The notes: generated by a model not told the origin, from the letters alone. A DNA stretch of 64,000 bases from Undaria pinnatifida (GCA_012845835.1 JABAKD010000026.1:8790558-8854557), one strand, 5' to 3'; positions 23,441 through 33,822 are shown, numbered from the stretch's first letter. Numbers and translations are program-made.

Positions 23441-23939
23441 GCACGGTGTGTCTGTAACTGACATAATACGTTTATTTTTTTGCGGTGCACGTGTGTGTGT
23501 TTTCTCGCGTATCAAGACAGCATCACATGGTATTGCCGGTATGTGCCAGCCCGATGTTATACCGGCACTCGTCGAGACGCCACCACTACTTTTAAAGTAG
23601 GGCTGCCATGCATTTGTGAATTGTTTCTATAAAGAGTTCCAGTCCTGCTACTTTCGCCGGCATTATAGAGATCAGTGGCACTGTTCAACCGGCACTAATG
23701 GGAGTCCCCCACTACACCAGCTGTTTACCACCTAACAAGCACTTGGGGCTGGATTTCTGCACATAAATAAGCATGATATTCTTACTTACCTGGTGCGTAT
23801 GACTGAAAACATTATTATGGGCCTGTTTTTTACTTGATTCAGTATACCGGTTTATCCCCGCCAGTCTGCGCTGGTTCTTCCAAAAACCGACGAGGATTGT
23901 TCGCTGCTACTTGCTCCTGCTGCTGATGATGATATTATC

Positions 23940-24152
23940 CAGGGATTTTCACGGGTCAGGTCAGTTCTAGCGGGCCGGGTCGGGTCAGGGTGATCCGGCC
24001 CGACCTGACCCAACCCGTGAGACTTCCAAAGCCTCCCGGCCCGAACCGAACCGTCCCGTGAAACCTCCCGACCCGACCCGACTCGACCCGCGAGAGTCTA
24101 GGAACTTAATGACCCGGCGCGCGGGTCGGCTCATGACCCGTGAAAAGCCCTG
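23940..24152. mobile_element. hAT-type MITE rich in GACCCG, copy 1 (213 bp)
   Basis: The termini are inverted: CAGGGATTTTCACGGGTCA on the left, TGACCCGTGAAAAGCCCTG on the right. The flanks ATATTATC (23932-23939) and ATATTTTC (24153-24160) match at 7 of 8 positions, giving an 8-bp target duplication as expected for hAT. The interior is a run of degenerate (GACCCG)n and its inverse. Related copies are at 45117-45308 and 58778-58960. Confidence 0.75.
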
Positions 24153-25069
24153 ATATTTTCACTGTTTGCTTGTTATTTTTTTCGCGTTTCTTTCTCCGCC
24201 ATTTGAAGGTATGCGCTGCGGCCACAAAAAAAGTGATAGGTTGTTGCGCTGTTATTTTATTATTGTTTTCTCTCTTACTAGCTATGCTACTCCCACGACA
24301 TTTATTTCTAGGCTATTTTCGTCAGTCTTGATAGAGCCGTCTGCCCCCACTCCACCTTCCCCTACTATTACTACATGTTTGTCTACTTTTTCTTATACTG
24401 GTACAACTTTGATTAGTAACAGTTTTTTGGGGCCCGGGTTTTTTTGCCTCAAATGAAGCACATGTAACCACTGCAGTAAAATATTGGTGTAGGAGCCCGA
24501 CACTACCTATTAATATATACTAAACCTACTCGTCGTGTTTGTACAACAATAATAATCGTCCACTCACTACAGCAACCAACTGCTCTCTTCATGTCTTTTC
24601 TCGCGTCACCCTCTTTTGGTCTGCTCGCCTCGCCTCTCGTATTGTCTCCTTACTTTCGACTTTGCCGTTCCCTGCTATTGCTATTGCTATTGCATACGTT
24701 TGTTTATGTTTTAGTAGTTCTTGGGTTCCACGCTCACTTTTATTCTGCCTTCGTAGCATTTCTGCCTCCTTTTATATATTTTCACCTCCGAAGGGGGAAC
24801 TTGTAGAAAATGCAAGGGCTCTGCTCCGCGGGCGGCAGACGCCGCCCGCTACGCTCGCGCCAGGTATACAACACAACCAAATGTGAAAGAGACAGGAATA
24901 AAAGGTGCATGATTTCATGAAGCCCGCGACTTGATAATGCCAAGAGCTCTATGGGGAGAGCTGTTTACTCTGTGCTGTGTCGCGAGCTTGCTGGCGATGT
25001 CACGTTCAGATTGGCAGTACGGGCGAATACGACAAAAAAAGACATTTATTATTCAGAACGGGTGTATGA

Positions 25070-25950
25070 TAGCGCATCATCACCAGCTGCTTGTGGTAGA
25101 GCACCAAATACGAACGCAAGATGACATTGTGGTTGTACACCGTAATATTTTTACTTACATCTATGGAACTAGCTATGGAGAGCGACAACAAAAGCGAAAT
25201 CGTAGTGCATCACCACGGCCTGCTATTGGTCGGACGCAGAATACGAATGCAAAACGTAGTCGTATAACGTAGACGCTTAACTTGCATCTATCATATTAAG
25301 GCTTATATTAAGCTATACGGTTTATGCGCGTGGGGCGTATAAATAGACACTACTTGCAGTATATGGAAAACGAACCCGACTACCCAGTGCACATTGGACA
25401 TGCACGTGACTCTACAACTTGATTGTACTTGGGGCGCCCAAAAATAACCAGCTGCTAGCTTACTGGCGTTTATTTATGGGCGTGGGTCGTATAAATAGAT
25501 ACTACTTGCAGTAGACGGAAAATGCATCCGTGGCTGTACTGCTTGCCATGAAGTAACGCGCTTGGGGCGCTAAAAAAGAGCCAGGTGCATGTGGTAGGGC
25601 ACCAAATACGAATGCAAGACGCGGGTGTACATCGCAAGCTTTTACGGTACATCTACGATACTACTAGACATCTATTAGCATGCGCACGGGGTTCAAAAGG
25701 ATACACCTAGCTATCAAGACTGAAACAAATGCGAAATCGTAGTGCATCACCACGGCATGCTTATGGTAGGACACAGAATACGAATGCAAAACGTAGTCGT
25801 ATACCGTAGACGCCTAACTTACACCTATCGTATTATACTATACTTCTGGACTACTTGCAGTATACGGAAAAGGCATCTGAGCACCCGGTGCACATTGGAC
25901 ATGCACGGGGCTGTACTACCTGCCATGAAGTAACGCGCTTGACTTCCAGA
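25070..25950 (+). repeat. Divergent tandem duplication, about 540-bp period
   Basis: The block GCGAAATCGTAGTGCATCAC, then AATACGAATGCAAAACGTAGTCG and CTACTTGCAGTATA, then GTGCACATTGGACATGCACG occurs near 25190-25405 and again near 25728-25905. A partial copy lies between (25495-25640). No coding potential. Confidence 0.65.
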
Positions 25951-26159
25951 AAAACATCTGTAACTATGAATACGAGCAAGTAGTCGAATTGGAACACTGT
26001 GACAACAACACTACATCGAAAAACAAAAACCCTTCCAACGAAGGTTGATCATACTGTGCCTATTTTATGCACAAACTTCCACGACACGCAATTATCACAA
26101 AACAATCTGTCACAATCTGCAATATGAAAGTCAAAGGACTGCATCTAAAGGTTATAAAT

Positions 26160-26690
26160 AGCCCACAATGTGACGGAATACTAACATGAAGCAAGCACCT
26201 GACCAATATATGATGCAACTCGCTACGGCTCAGTGTTGGCGCGAAGTGACACTACGTACAAACACCAACATCGACGGTACAAAGCAGACCACGATGTGAG
26301 GGCATTCAAACACGAAGCAACTACCTAACCAACATGTGATGCAACTCGTTGGCGCGAAATAACATAGACACACGATACGAAGAAACACAAACGTCGACGT
26401 TACGAAACAGCCCACGATGCGAGGGAATACAAACATGCAGCAAAATACCTGACCACCATATGACGCAACTCGCTACGGCTCTGTATTGGCGCGAAATTGC
26501 ATATATATACACACGTTACGCTACGAACAAACTCAAACACCACGGTACGAAACAGCCCACGATGTGAGGGAATACAATCATGCACCAAACTACCTGACCA
26601 ACATATGATGCAACTTGCTATGGCTCTGTATTGGCGGGAAATAACATAGACATACGTTATGTACAAACTCGAGACTACAAAGTTGCACGA
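26160..26690 (+). repeat. Four-unit tandem repeat, about 125-bp unit
   Basis: Units begin near 26184, 26308, 26428 and 26576 and share CCTGACCAACATATGATGCA, GGCTCTGTATTGGCGCGAAA, GGTACGAAACAGCCCACGAT and GTGAGGGAATACAA. The array lies about 0.5 kb beyond the helicase stop codon of the minus-strand Helitron, where the 3' end of that element is expected. Confidence 0.75.
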
Positions 26691-27230
26691 CACACAACAA
26701 CAAAAATCTACCTGCGACGACCTGCAGGGAAAAATATAAAATGTTGAGTTTCACATACTTTTTGGTGTGCAACAGGTTCACAAACTCCGATGATAGGAAA
26801 TAACCCACGGCCTGCGGGAAACAAAGATGCAACCCAGTAGCAACGTTAGGGCTTGCCGTTCCTGTACAACGGCAACGGTAATTTATGTACCAATTTCTAC
26901 GATACGCAACATACAAAATGATTTGAGATGCCTTGGCAAACATGCCTCCATGCACTACGGCATCATAAAAAAGGGCGAAGACGAATGGGCGGAAATCCAA
27001 TCACACGTCTTCTGCTAGGGCGGGGAAGTTGCTTCCCGGCCCTTAGCTTGATGGAAAAACTTGCTTGTAGAAGCAAATATTTTGTCGTCTTGACGGCGGA
27101 GGTCGTAGCGATGTGTAGATGGCCACATGCGCGGGTTGGAAACACCTATACAATGCTGAAAGAAGGGCGAAAGTTGAAATACGTGAAAACAGAGGTGACA
27201 CAAAGGAGACGTGGTAAAGACGGTCAGGTT

Positions 27231-29843
27231 TTATGCGTTATAACGTAGTGAATCATAGTGCGAGAAAGAGGGGTAGTACAGAACATTGCAGATGTTATGG
27301 GTTGGACATGCAGGGTATAACTGGCCGTGCTGGCTGTGAATGGTTACCGAAATGTCGATGTTGTAGACAAACTGTGCAGCTACCATTTCAAGGTACCCGG
27401 CATAGGTCTGAGGGTTCGACATGAGCCGAAGGTATTGCTCGACAGAGTTATATGGTGTTGGTTGGGTGCCAAGAGCTTGTACCGGTTCGGTGTGTATGCC
27501 AGCAGAAATTGCCAGTAGGAAAGAAAAGCCGGTATTGGGCAGTTCGTCGTGCAGGTGTTGTGTAATATATTGTACGATGTTGGTGCGAATAATATTGTGC
27601 TGTTCAGGATTCCCCAGGACTTTGCGTGAAATGCATCGGAGGAGGCAAGCTCCATCACCGATTTCGTTTATAATGGTCCAGTTGTGACTACCCGATGGCG
27701 GAGGTGGTGGTGGAAGAGGAGGAGGTAGGTAGCCTGGAGGCGGTATAGGTGGAGACGAAGGGCGAGAAGGGAGAGGCGGGATGGTGATGCCTGTGGGAGC
27801 TTGGATGAAGGGTGAGTACACGACGTTAGGAGCATGGGGTATGCCGTCGGCAATGTGTGAGGCAGGCAGGAGGCACAAAACCAAACGGCTAAGGGCGACG
27901 TATAATTGTCCATGGGCGAATATATCGTTTCGCAAATCGAGTCCTATGCGAGACAGGGTTTGCCCTTGGGATTTGTTTATTGTAAGAGAGTAGGCGAGGC
28001 GGAGAGGGAACTGGACACGACTAAATTTTATTCCTTGTCGACCAATTTTCGCGTGAAAGTTGATTCGTGGCACGAGGACAATGGGCCGACGCTCGGTGAG
28101 GAGCTGTACTTGAAGGACACGAGAATTGGGTGAAACCCCCAGCAAAACGCCTTTCTGGCCATTGACGAGACCTTCTCCAAAGTTCAAGTTCCTGGTGAGC
28201 ATGGCGAGATCGTTCGAGCGAAGCTTCAGTTCGTGGGAAGGAACTCCCTGTGCGTTAAGAAGGTTAAGGTGCTCAGGGGCTGCAAACGCGGTGTTTGGAT
28301 TGGACTCATCACTGATAAGGTTGTCCGAGCTGAAGAACGTGGAGGCATTGTCAGAGCGCCTTCGGGCGATGTCTTCATTAGAGGTATCGATGGCGTGGTT
28401 GGTAGTAGCCAAGATAGCGCGGTCATGCATGAGTTGTGTCTCTTCGTTTAAGTCTGGGTACACAAATTTGACGAGGTCTTCAAAATCAGTGGTGCACTTA
28501 AGCACGAAGTGGTCAGTGGTTGAGTTGTCATCGGCGTTAGAGAGGGCAACCATGTCGCCGTTGGGCATATGAACGATAGGCTGCCTGTTCTCTCCCACGG
28601 TGCGCACGAAGCTGGCATACTGTTCGTCGTCTTTATCACGTTGCGAGGCAGTAAGTCTCAAACGGGTAATATGTGGCCAGAGAAAGCTGGAGATGACGGC
28701 GGCTTCGACGGTGTCAGATGCGGAACCATATTTAACAACAGGGCCAACTTGCCTCCAGTCCCCACTAAACAAAATCGTTTTACCTCCAAATAAGGTATCG
28801 TTATTGAGGAGGTCTTGCAAGGTTGTGTTCAGCGCTTCTACGCAATACTTGTGTGTCATGGGCAGCTCGTCCCATATGATAAGATCACAGTTGCGATTTA
28901 GTTCTGCGCGTTGTGATTCACCACGGATAGTGCACATTGCTCCTGGCACGACCTTTTCTTCAAGCGGCAAACCGAACATGGAGTGGGCTGTCCAGCCGCC
29001 TGGGAGTTGAAGGGCCGCAATGCCGGTCGAAGCTACCGTCAGAACGATTCGTCCATCCCCCCATAAACGGGCCGCTATAACCCTCTCGGTAAACGTTTTC
29101 CCGGTGCCTGCAGGGCTGTCAGCCATGTACGCACCCGGTTTGCCTAAGGTGACAGCTTCGATGACTGTAGAGTAGATGATTTTTTGCTCTCGAGTCAGAA
29201 GGACTTCGTTACAGTCGGCGTACGCTGTTTGTTCGACACGGTCAAAGGAATTCCTTGTCCGTTGAAGTTCAGTCTGTTGGTGGATAGCGGGTGGAAGGTT
29301 AACTTGTTCGTTATCTTTTCCGTGCAGCTGTAGTTTCAGATCGATCTCGTGCAATGCTTGTGCTATGGCTTGGTTTCTTGTCATAGACATGCGCAGGTCC
29401 TTAATTAGGTCTTCTTGGAATTCGCGCCACAGCTTGGGAGCTGCCGCACCGTCTAGTATGAGCGTAACGAATAAGCCTCGGAGTAGATTTGCTGTTTGGA
29501 ACAAAACAGCTTCTTGCATACAAATGAAGTACTCTTGATCACCAGTGACGAGCCCTCGAGCCCGAGCGGCATCGTGAAAATTAGGATAAACAATGGCAGG
29601 TCCTACTGCGGGGTGAACAGTCCGCAGTTCCATGAAGCTTCTTGCTGGTATTTTGTAGAGGAGGAGTCGAAGGTAAAAAACATCGCCAACCGCAGGACTT
29701 TTGAAGTGAATGCGGCAGACATGGTCTGTAGTTCTGGTGGAAACAATGTTACCATACTGGTCGAGCCATTTACCTACAGGTGCGGAGGTTGGGACAGGGT
29801 CGTCTTTTTTTTTTTGCGACGATGTACTTTTTAAAGTAATCAA
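27231..29843 (-). CDS. Helitron PIF1-type helicase with C-terminal OTU domain
   Basis: True coding starts around 29810, after the homopolymer frameshift; the residues before that are out of frame. In order: the end of the Rep-helicase linker; Walker A ADSPAGTGKTF; GWTAHSMF; Walker B LIIWDELPM; FSGDWRQVGPV; RLTASQR; SLTINKSQGQT and GQLYVALSR (motifs V-VI), all typical of PIF1-like helicases. After a Pro-rich spacer (roughly 30 residues) comes an OTU-like domain with DGACLLRC (catalytic Asp/Cys region) and SFSHYDSLR (His) near the end. Helicase motifs are all present, so this part looks functional apart from its lost connection to Rep. About 249 bp of it (27957-28205) have been copied into the Rep part. 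Confidence 0.92.
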   Translation of the reverse strand: MITLKSTSSQKKKDDPVPTSAPVGKWLDQYGNIVSTRTTDHVCRIHFKSPAVGDVFYLRLLLYKIPARSFMELRTVHPAVGPAIVYPNFHDAARARGLVTGDQEYFICMQEAVLFQTANLLRGLFVTLILDGAAAPKLWREFQEDLIKDLRMSMTRNQAIAQALHEIDLKLQLHGKDNEQVNLPPAIHQQTELQRTRNSFDRVEQTAYADCNEVLLTREQKIIYSTVIEAVTLGKPGAYMADSPAGTGKTFTERVIAARLWGDGRIVLTVASTGIAALQLPGGWTAHSMFGLPLEEKVVPGAMCTIRGESQRAELNRNCDLIIWDELPMTHKYCVEALNTTLQDLLNNDTLFGGKTILFSGDWRQVGPVVKYGSASDTVEAAVISSFLWPHITRLRLTASQRDKDDEQYASFVRTVGENRQPIVHMPNGDMVALSNADDNSTTDHFVLKCTTDFEDLVKFVYPDLNEETQLMHDRAILATTNHAIDTSNEDIARRRSDNASTFFSSDNLISDESNPNTAFAAPEHLNLLNAQGVPSHELKLRSNDLAMLTRNLNFGEGLVNGQKGVLLGVSPNSRVLQVQLLTERRPIVLVPRINFHAKIGRQGIKFSRVQFPLRLAYSLTINKSQGQTLSRIGLDLRNDIFAHGQLYVALSRLVLCLLPASHIADGIPHAPNVVYSPFIQAPTGITIPPLPSRPSSPPIPPPGYLPPPLPPPPPPSGSHNWTIINEIGDGACLLRCISRKVLGNPEQHNIIRTNIVQYITQHLHDELPNTGFSFLLAISAGIHTEPVQALGTQPTPYNSVEQYLRLMSNPQTYAGYLEMVAAQFVYNIDISVTIHSQHGQLYPACPTHNICNVLYYPSFSHYDSLRYNA

Positions 29844-30462
29844 GCAAGGTCAGACCGTTAAAAGAGACCAAGTTAGGCCGTTTAAGATAATGCATAAGCT
29901 GCGAGGCGGAGTTGTTCGCGATAGCAGCGCGTTCTTCGGGGGATGCATCCGCAGGGTAAATTACGTTATTATCTTGCTCAAGGTGGGCGTGCACACGGGT
30001 GACTGAGGGATAACGGCTGTTGGTTTCAAAGCCTAGCATTTTCCAAGTAGCTTCTGATGCTGAAAGATATCGCGCAGTACGGTACATTTCTATTTCACTC
30101 TTAATCCCTGCGATTCTGGCTTTTGCGAAGTCGTTACCTTTCGAAATATATTTGTAGAGATATTTGGCGCATGATGCGGCGGTGACATCAGTACAAATGT
30201 AGCAATCTAGTAGAATAAGCAAGTACGGGTTGTAAGGGACCACCCATTGGTTGCCTACCGGTACATCCATCCAGGAATTGCCAATTTTGTTTCTTACCGA
30301 GGGATTGTCCCCATTTTTTGTTCTGCAGTATTCTGCCCGGCCGCTACGTTCGTTTAAGTGTAGCTGTAGTCCTAAAGGGTTGCGGGTAGAACTTATTGCA
30401 GGACTTCGTGTTTGTATCCCGGTTTGTTTGCATACATGGGGCGTTAACGTTGTGAGAACCAC
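29770..30462 (-). CDS. Helitron Rep domain, C-terminal part
   Basis: This carries the tyrosine motif of Helitron Rep, AKYLYKYISKG, with Tyr and Lys spaced as in YLxKYxxK of known elements. It is preceded by SWMDVPVGNQWVVPYNPYLL, the usual strand before it. It should follow directly on the upstream frame (…QPFRTTATL) but is shifted by one base near 30350, where this copy has one extra T in the run TTTAAG. Downstream it runs out of frame into the helicase at the poly-T tract 29802-29813. Both breaks are one-base homopolymer changes. Confidence 0.88.
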   Translation of the reverse strand: MVLTTLTPHVCKQTGIQTRSPAISSTRNPLGLQLHLNERSGRAEYCRTKNGDNPSVRNKIGNSWMDVPVGNQWVVPYNPYLLILLDCYICTDVTAASCAKYLYKYISKGNDFAKARIAGIKSEIEMYRTARYLSASEATWKMLGFETNSRYPSVTRVHAHLEQDNNVIYPADASPEERAAIANNSASQLMHYLKRPNLVSFNGLTLLDYFKKYIVAKKKRRPCPNLRTCR

Positions 30463-33400
30463 AAGGCTTATGTATCATATATTTTAGGACCATCTCACGC
30501 AGCTTGCCGCCAGCGATGGACGCATCGGGCAACTGCGCCCAGACCCATGAGTCCATTTGATTAAGCAAATCGGGACCTGCGTTTTTGAATTTGGCTATGG
30601 CATGGGTTTGCCCTTGGGATTTGTTTATTGTAAGAGAGTAGGCGAGGCGGAGAGGGAACTGGACACGACTAAATTTTATTCCTTGTCGACCAATTTTCGC
30701 GTGAAAGTTGATTCGTGGCACGAGGACAATGGGCCGACGCTCGGTGAGGAGCTGTACTTGAAGGACACGAGAATTGGGTGAAACCCCCAGCAAAACGCCT
30801 TTTTGGCCATTGACGAGACCTTCTCCAAAGTTCAAGTTCCTGGTGAGCATGGCGCTACGTTCGTTAAGTGTAGCTGTAGTCCTAAAGGGTTGCGGGTAGA
30901 ACTTATTGCAGGACTTCGTGTTTGTATCCCGGTTTGTTTGCATACATGGGGCGTTAACGTTGTGAGAACCACAAGGCTTATGTATCATATATTTTAGGAC
31001 CATCTCACGCAGCTTGCCGCCAGCGATGGACGCATCGGGCAACTGCGCCCAGACCCATGAGTCCATTTGATTAAGCAAATCGGGACCTGCGTTTTTGAAT
31101 TTGACTATGGCATGGGTTTGCCCTTGGGATTTGTTTATTGTAAGAGAGTAGGCGAGGCGGAGAGGGAACTGGACACGACTAAATTTTATTCCTTGTCGAC
31201 CAATTTTCGCGTGAAAGTTGATTCGTGGCACGAGGACAATGGGCCGACGCTCGGTGAGGAGCTGTACTTGAAGGACACGAGCATTGGGTGAAACCCCCAG
31301 CAAAACGCCTTTTTGGCCATTGACGAGACCTTCTCCAAAGTTCAAGTTCCTGGTGAGCATGGCGCTACGTTCGTTAAGTGTAGCTGTAGTCCTAAAGGGT
31401 TGCGGGTAGAACTTATTGCAGGACTTCGTGTTTGTATCCCGGTTTGTTTGCATACATGGGGCGTTAACGTTGTGAGAACCACAAGGCTTATGTATCATAT
31501 ATTTTAGGACCATCTCACGCAGCTTGCCGCCAGCGATGGACGCATCGGGCAACTGCGCCCAGACCCATGAGTCCATTTGATTAAGCAAATCGGGACCTGC
31601 GTTTTTGAATTTGGCTATGGCATGGGTTTGCCCTTGGGATTTGTTTATTGTAAGAGAGTAGGCGAGGCGGAGAGGGAACTGGACACGACTAAATTTTATT
31701 CCTTGTCGACCAATTTTCGCGTGAAAGTTGATTCGTGGCACGAGGACAATGGGCCGACGCTCGGTGAGGAGCTGTACTTGAAGGACACGAGAATTGGGTG
31801 AAACCCCCAGCAAAACGCCTTTTTGGCCATTGACGAGACCTTCTCCAAAGTTCAAGTTCCTGGTGAGCATGGCGCTACGTTCGTTAAGTGTAGCTGTAGT
31901 CCTAAAGGGTTGCGGGTAGAACTTATTGCAGGACTTCGTGTTTGTATCCCGGTTTGTTTGCATACATGGGGCGTTAACGTTGTGAGAACCACAAGGCTTA
32001 TGTATCATATATTTTAGGACCATCTCACGCAGCTTGCCGCCAGCGATGGACGCATCGGGCAACTGCGCCCAGACCCATGAGTCCATTTGATTAAGCAAAT
32101 CGGGACCTGCGTTTTTGAATTTGACTATGACATGGGCATGGGGAAAGCCTCGTTTTTGATACTCGATCACTGACATGTGAAAATCATACGGCCCAAAAAC
32201 TTTGCCACTTTTGAGGTGAGACATTGATACGGCAAGCTTTATCTTGAAAACTCTGCAGCAAAGATCTGGGCGGTCAGCAGCTTGTTGGCCTTGTAGGAGG
32301 TTCTGCACAATTTCAGGCCAGAGCGGGTTGCAAGTCATCGTTATCATGAGATGCGGTTTGCCTTTTCTGTTGACAACCGCAAGAGCATCTTCAGTGTCAT
32401 CTTTGCGCTTGGCAGGTGAACCATGAAATGAAACAGGAAGAAGTTGACCCGGCTTTTCTGCGCCGCTTGATTGCGAAATTGATCGCGCCGTGGCAAGTCG
32501 TTGCTGGAATGATTCAGATTGAAGGAACGTTAGCTTATTCTCTTCGCTCCGGGAAAGACTGTCTGTAACCCACTCCTGTGCTATGCGGCTATTCCTTTGG
32601 AACACACGCTCGGAAAGAATGCGTTGTCTGCCGTAGAAAGGGAGAGTCACATGGGCGTCGCCTGATATGTTCATGGTCCGAGACTTCTTCGGAGGATTTT
32701 CGTGGGCATTGCCAGGGCTCCAACCAGCTTCACCGTGCATAAAAAGTAGAGGATATTGTAGGCTTTCGTATGCCGGCGACCAAAGTGGGAGGAAACGGGG
32801 CAGGGAGTCCGGGCTATCTTTGGGGTATGTGACCACACTTCGCTTGTTGACGTCTTGTACACCTGAAGTGTAAACTATAGCCGCGATTTCTGGGCCGGAT
32901 ACTTCTTGTCCGAGGATATTACCATCGTTGACTCTGCTAGCTTCCGCAAATGCAATAAACGCAGGTTCGGAACTAAAAGCGTTGGAGTTGATAATATTAT
33001 TGACAGCAGCACGATATTGCTTAGCCCATGAGACGTTTTCGTGTACGTGGTCGCGCAACGTTTTAGCGATACCAAGGTCGATACCTAGGTGTTGAGCCTG
33101 GTCTACAAACTCGGAATCGTAGATATAAAATCTTGCGCTATTGGAAACATTTGTGGTTTCGTATTTTTCTTGCAGGTCGAAGATGCGGTGATATGCTTTC
33201 CCGTGTAAAGTGAGCATGGACGGAGGAGCTGGATTAGTCCAAGTTTTAGTTTCACAACCGCCCGCGGCGAGCGCTGTGAATGAGAACAGGCCGTTATAAC
33301 TGCGTTGCGAACTGCTAAATGCTTTTGTATTGAAGAGACGCCAAATTTGATCGCTGACAGGCCGGAGGTGCGAAATTGCAGCGGCGCCGGACTTGCAACA

Positions 33401-33733
33401 ATTGAGGGATCTTTCTTCCCACCAAAGTTGAGATCTACAGTGCCGGCACGTGTAGTTGTTTGGGTCGCTCAAAATGGGGTACCGAAAATTAGAGGTTTCA
33501 GGAATGTGTAAATCAGGAGAGTTGAACGCGCAAACACCTAAGAGGGGCGTTGAAGGAGCAGGGGCGGCAAGGGATGATGATCCGCGTACATGACGCAACA
33601 GTGCTCTACGACGGCGAGCGATTTGACCGTTGTCGGGCGCACGCCTGCTTGCCAGGATGGCAGTGCGCAGGCTTCGGTGGAGACGTGCTCGTAGTCGAGT
33701 TTCAGTGTCATCGGTTGAATCCGACATATTCAT
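30344..33733 (-). CDS. Helitron Rep N-terminal part with in-frame chimeric repeats
   Basis: The ATG at 33733 begins a 1,129-codon frame. Around residue 93 is a zinc-type motif (YTCRHCRSQLWWEE, then CC). The HUH motif FPHAHVIV is at about residue 531 (32132-32155). From there the protein should continue into the Tyr motif, but it enters three copies of a 170-residue chimera. Each is about 85 residues of helicase (AMLTRNLNFGEGLVNGQKG to INKSQGQT) followed by about 85 residues of Rep (KFKNAGPDLLNQMD to FRTTATL). The frame stays open through all copies and ends out of frame after the fourth Rep segment. Confidence 0.9.
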   Translation of the reverse strand: MNMSDSTDDTETRLRARLHRSLRTAILASRRAPDNGQIARRRRALLRHVRGSSSLAAPAPSTPLLGVCAFNSPDLHIPETSNFRYPILSDPNNYTCRHCRSQLWWEERSLNCCKSGAAAISHLRPVSDQIWRLFNTKAFSSSQRSYNGLFSFTALAAGGCETKTWTNPAPPSMLTLHGKAYHRIFDLQEKYETTNVSNSARFYIYDSEFVDQAQHLGIDLGIAKTLRDHVHENVSWAKQYRAAVNNIINSNAFSSEPAFIAFAEASRVNDGNILGQEVSGPEIAAIVYTSGVQDVNKRSVVTYPKDSPDSLPRFLPLWSPAYESLQYPLLFMHGEAGWSPGNAHENPPKKSRTMNISGDAHVTLPFYGRQRILSERVFQRNSRIAQEWVTDSLSRSEENKLTFLQSESFQQRLATARSISQSSGAEKPGQLLPVSFHGSPAKRKDDTEDALAVVNRKGKPHLMITMTCNPLWPEIVQNLLQGQQAADRPDLCCRVFKIKLAVSMSHLKSGKVFGPYDFHMSVIEYQKRGFPHAHVIVKFKNAGPDLLNQMDSWVWAQLPDASIAGGKLREMVLKYMIHKPCGSHNVNAPCMQTNRDTNTKSCNKFYPQPFRTTATLNERSAMLTRNLNFGEGLVNGQKGVLLGVSPNSRVLQVQLLTERRPIVLVPRINFHAKIGRQGIKFSRVQFPLRLAYSLTINKSQGQTHAIAKFKNAGPDLLNQMDSWVWAQLPDASIAGGKLREMVLKYMIHKPCGSHNVNAPCMQTNRDTNTKSCNKFYPQPFRTTATLNERSAMLTRNLNFGEGLVNGQKGVLLGVSPNARVLQVQLLTERRPIVLVPRINFHAKIGRQGIKFSRVQFPLRLAYSLTINKSQGQTHAIVKFKNAGPDLLNQMDSWVWAQLPDASIAGGKLREMVLKYMIHKPCGSHNVNAPCMQTNRDTNTKSCNKFYPQPFRTTATLNERSAMLTRNLNFGEGLVNGQKGVLLGVSPNSRVLQVQLLTERRPIVLVPRINFHAKIGRQGIKFSRVQFPLRLAYSLTINKSQGQTHAIAKFKNAGPDLLNQMDSWVWAQLPDASIAGGKLREMVLKYMIHKPCGSHNVNAPCMQTNRDTNTKSCNKFYPQPFRTTATLKRT
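30601..32130 (-). repeat. 3 x 510-bp tandem array inside the Helitron
   Basis: Units start at 30601, 31111 and 31621 with CATGGGTTTGCCC; the array is exactly 1,530 bp. Each unit joins a segment matching the helicase (27957-28205) to one matching Rep (30344-30600). The copies differ from each other at only one or two bases (for example A/C at the base before TTGGGTG in 31281, and GGC/GAC before TATGG). All three share T where the native helicase has C (near 28154), so they descend from one fused molecule. Confidence 0.95.
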
Positions 33734-33822
33734 AGGTAGAGAGCAAATAGCTCAAAGGGGGCCTTTTGCCCGGTATATATATATATATATATCAGTAGTA
33801 AGGAAACGCAGAACGCTTACCT

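Larger units (their letters stand above)
27231..33733 (-). mobile_element. Helitron (Rep-helicase-OTU type), coding part
   Basis: Reading on the minus strand, this interval holds an N-terminal Cys-rich zinc motif, an HUH rolling-circle Rep domain, a PIF1-type helicase and a C-terminal OTU-type cysteine protease domain, the set known from OTU-bearing Helitrons (Helentron/Helitron2 types). The coding frame is broken at about 30350 and at the poly-T run 29802-29813, and enlarged by a 3 x 510-bp internal array at 30601-32130. As it stands it cannot make a full protein. The exact element ends were not found. Candidates are a small hairpin (GGGC-AAAAG-GCCC on the minus strand) near 33751-33769 on the 5' side and the tandem array near 26160-26690 on the 3' side. 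It sits inside the GNAT intron, just downstream of the last coding exon of the minus-strand zinc-protein gene. Confidence 0.93.
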
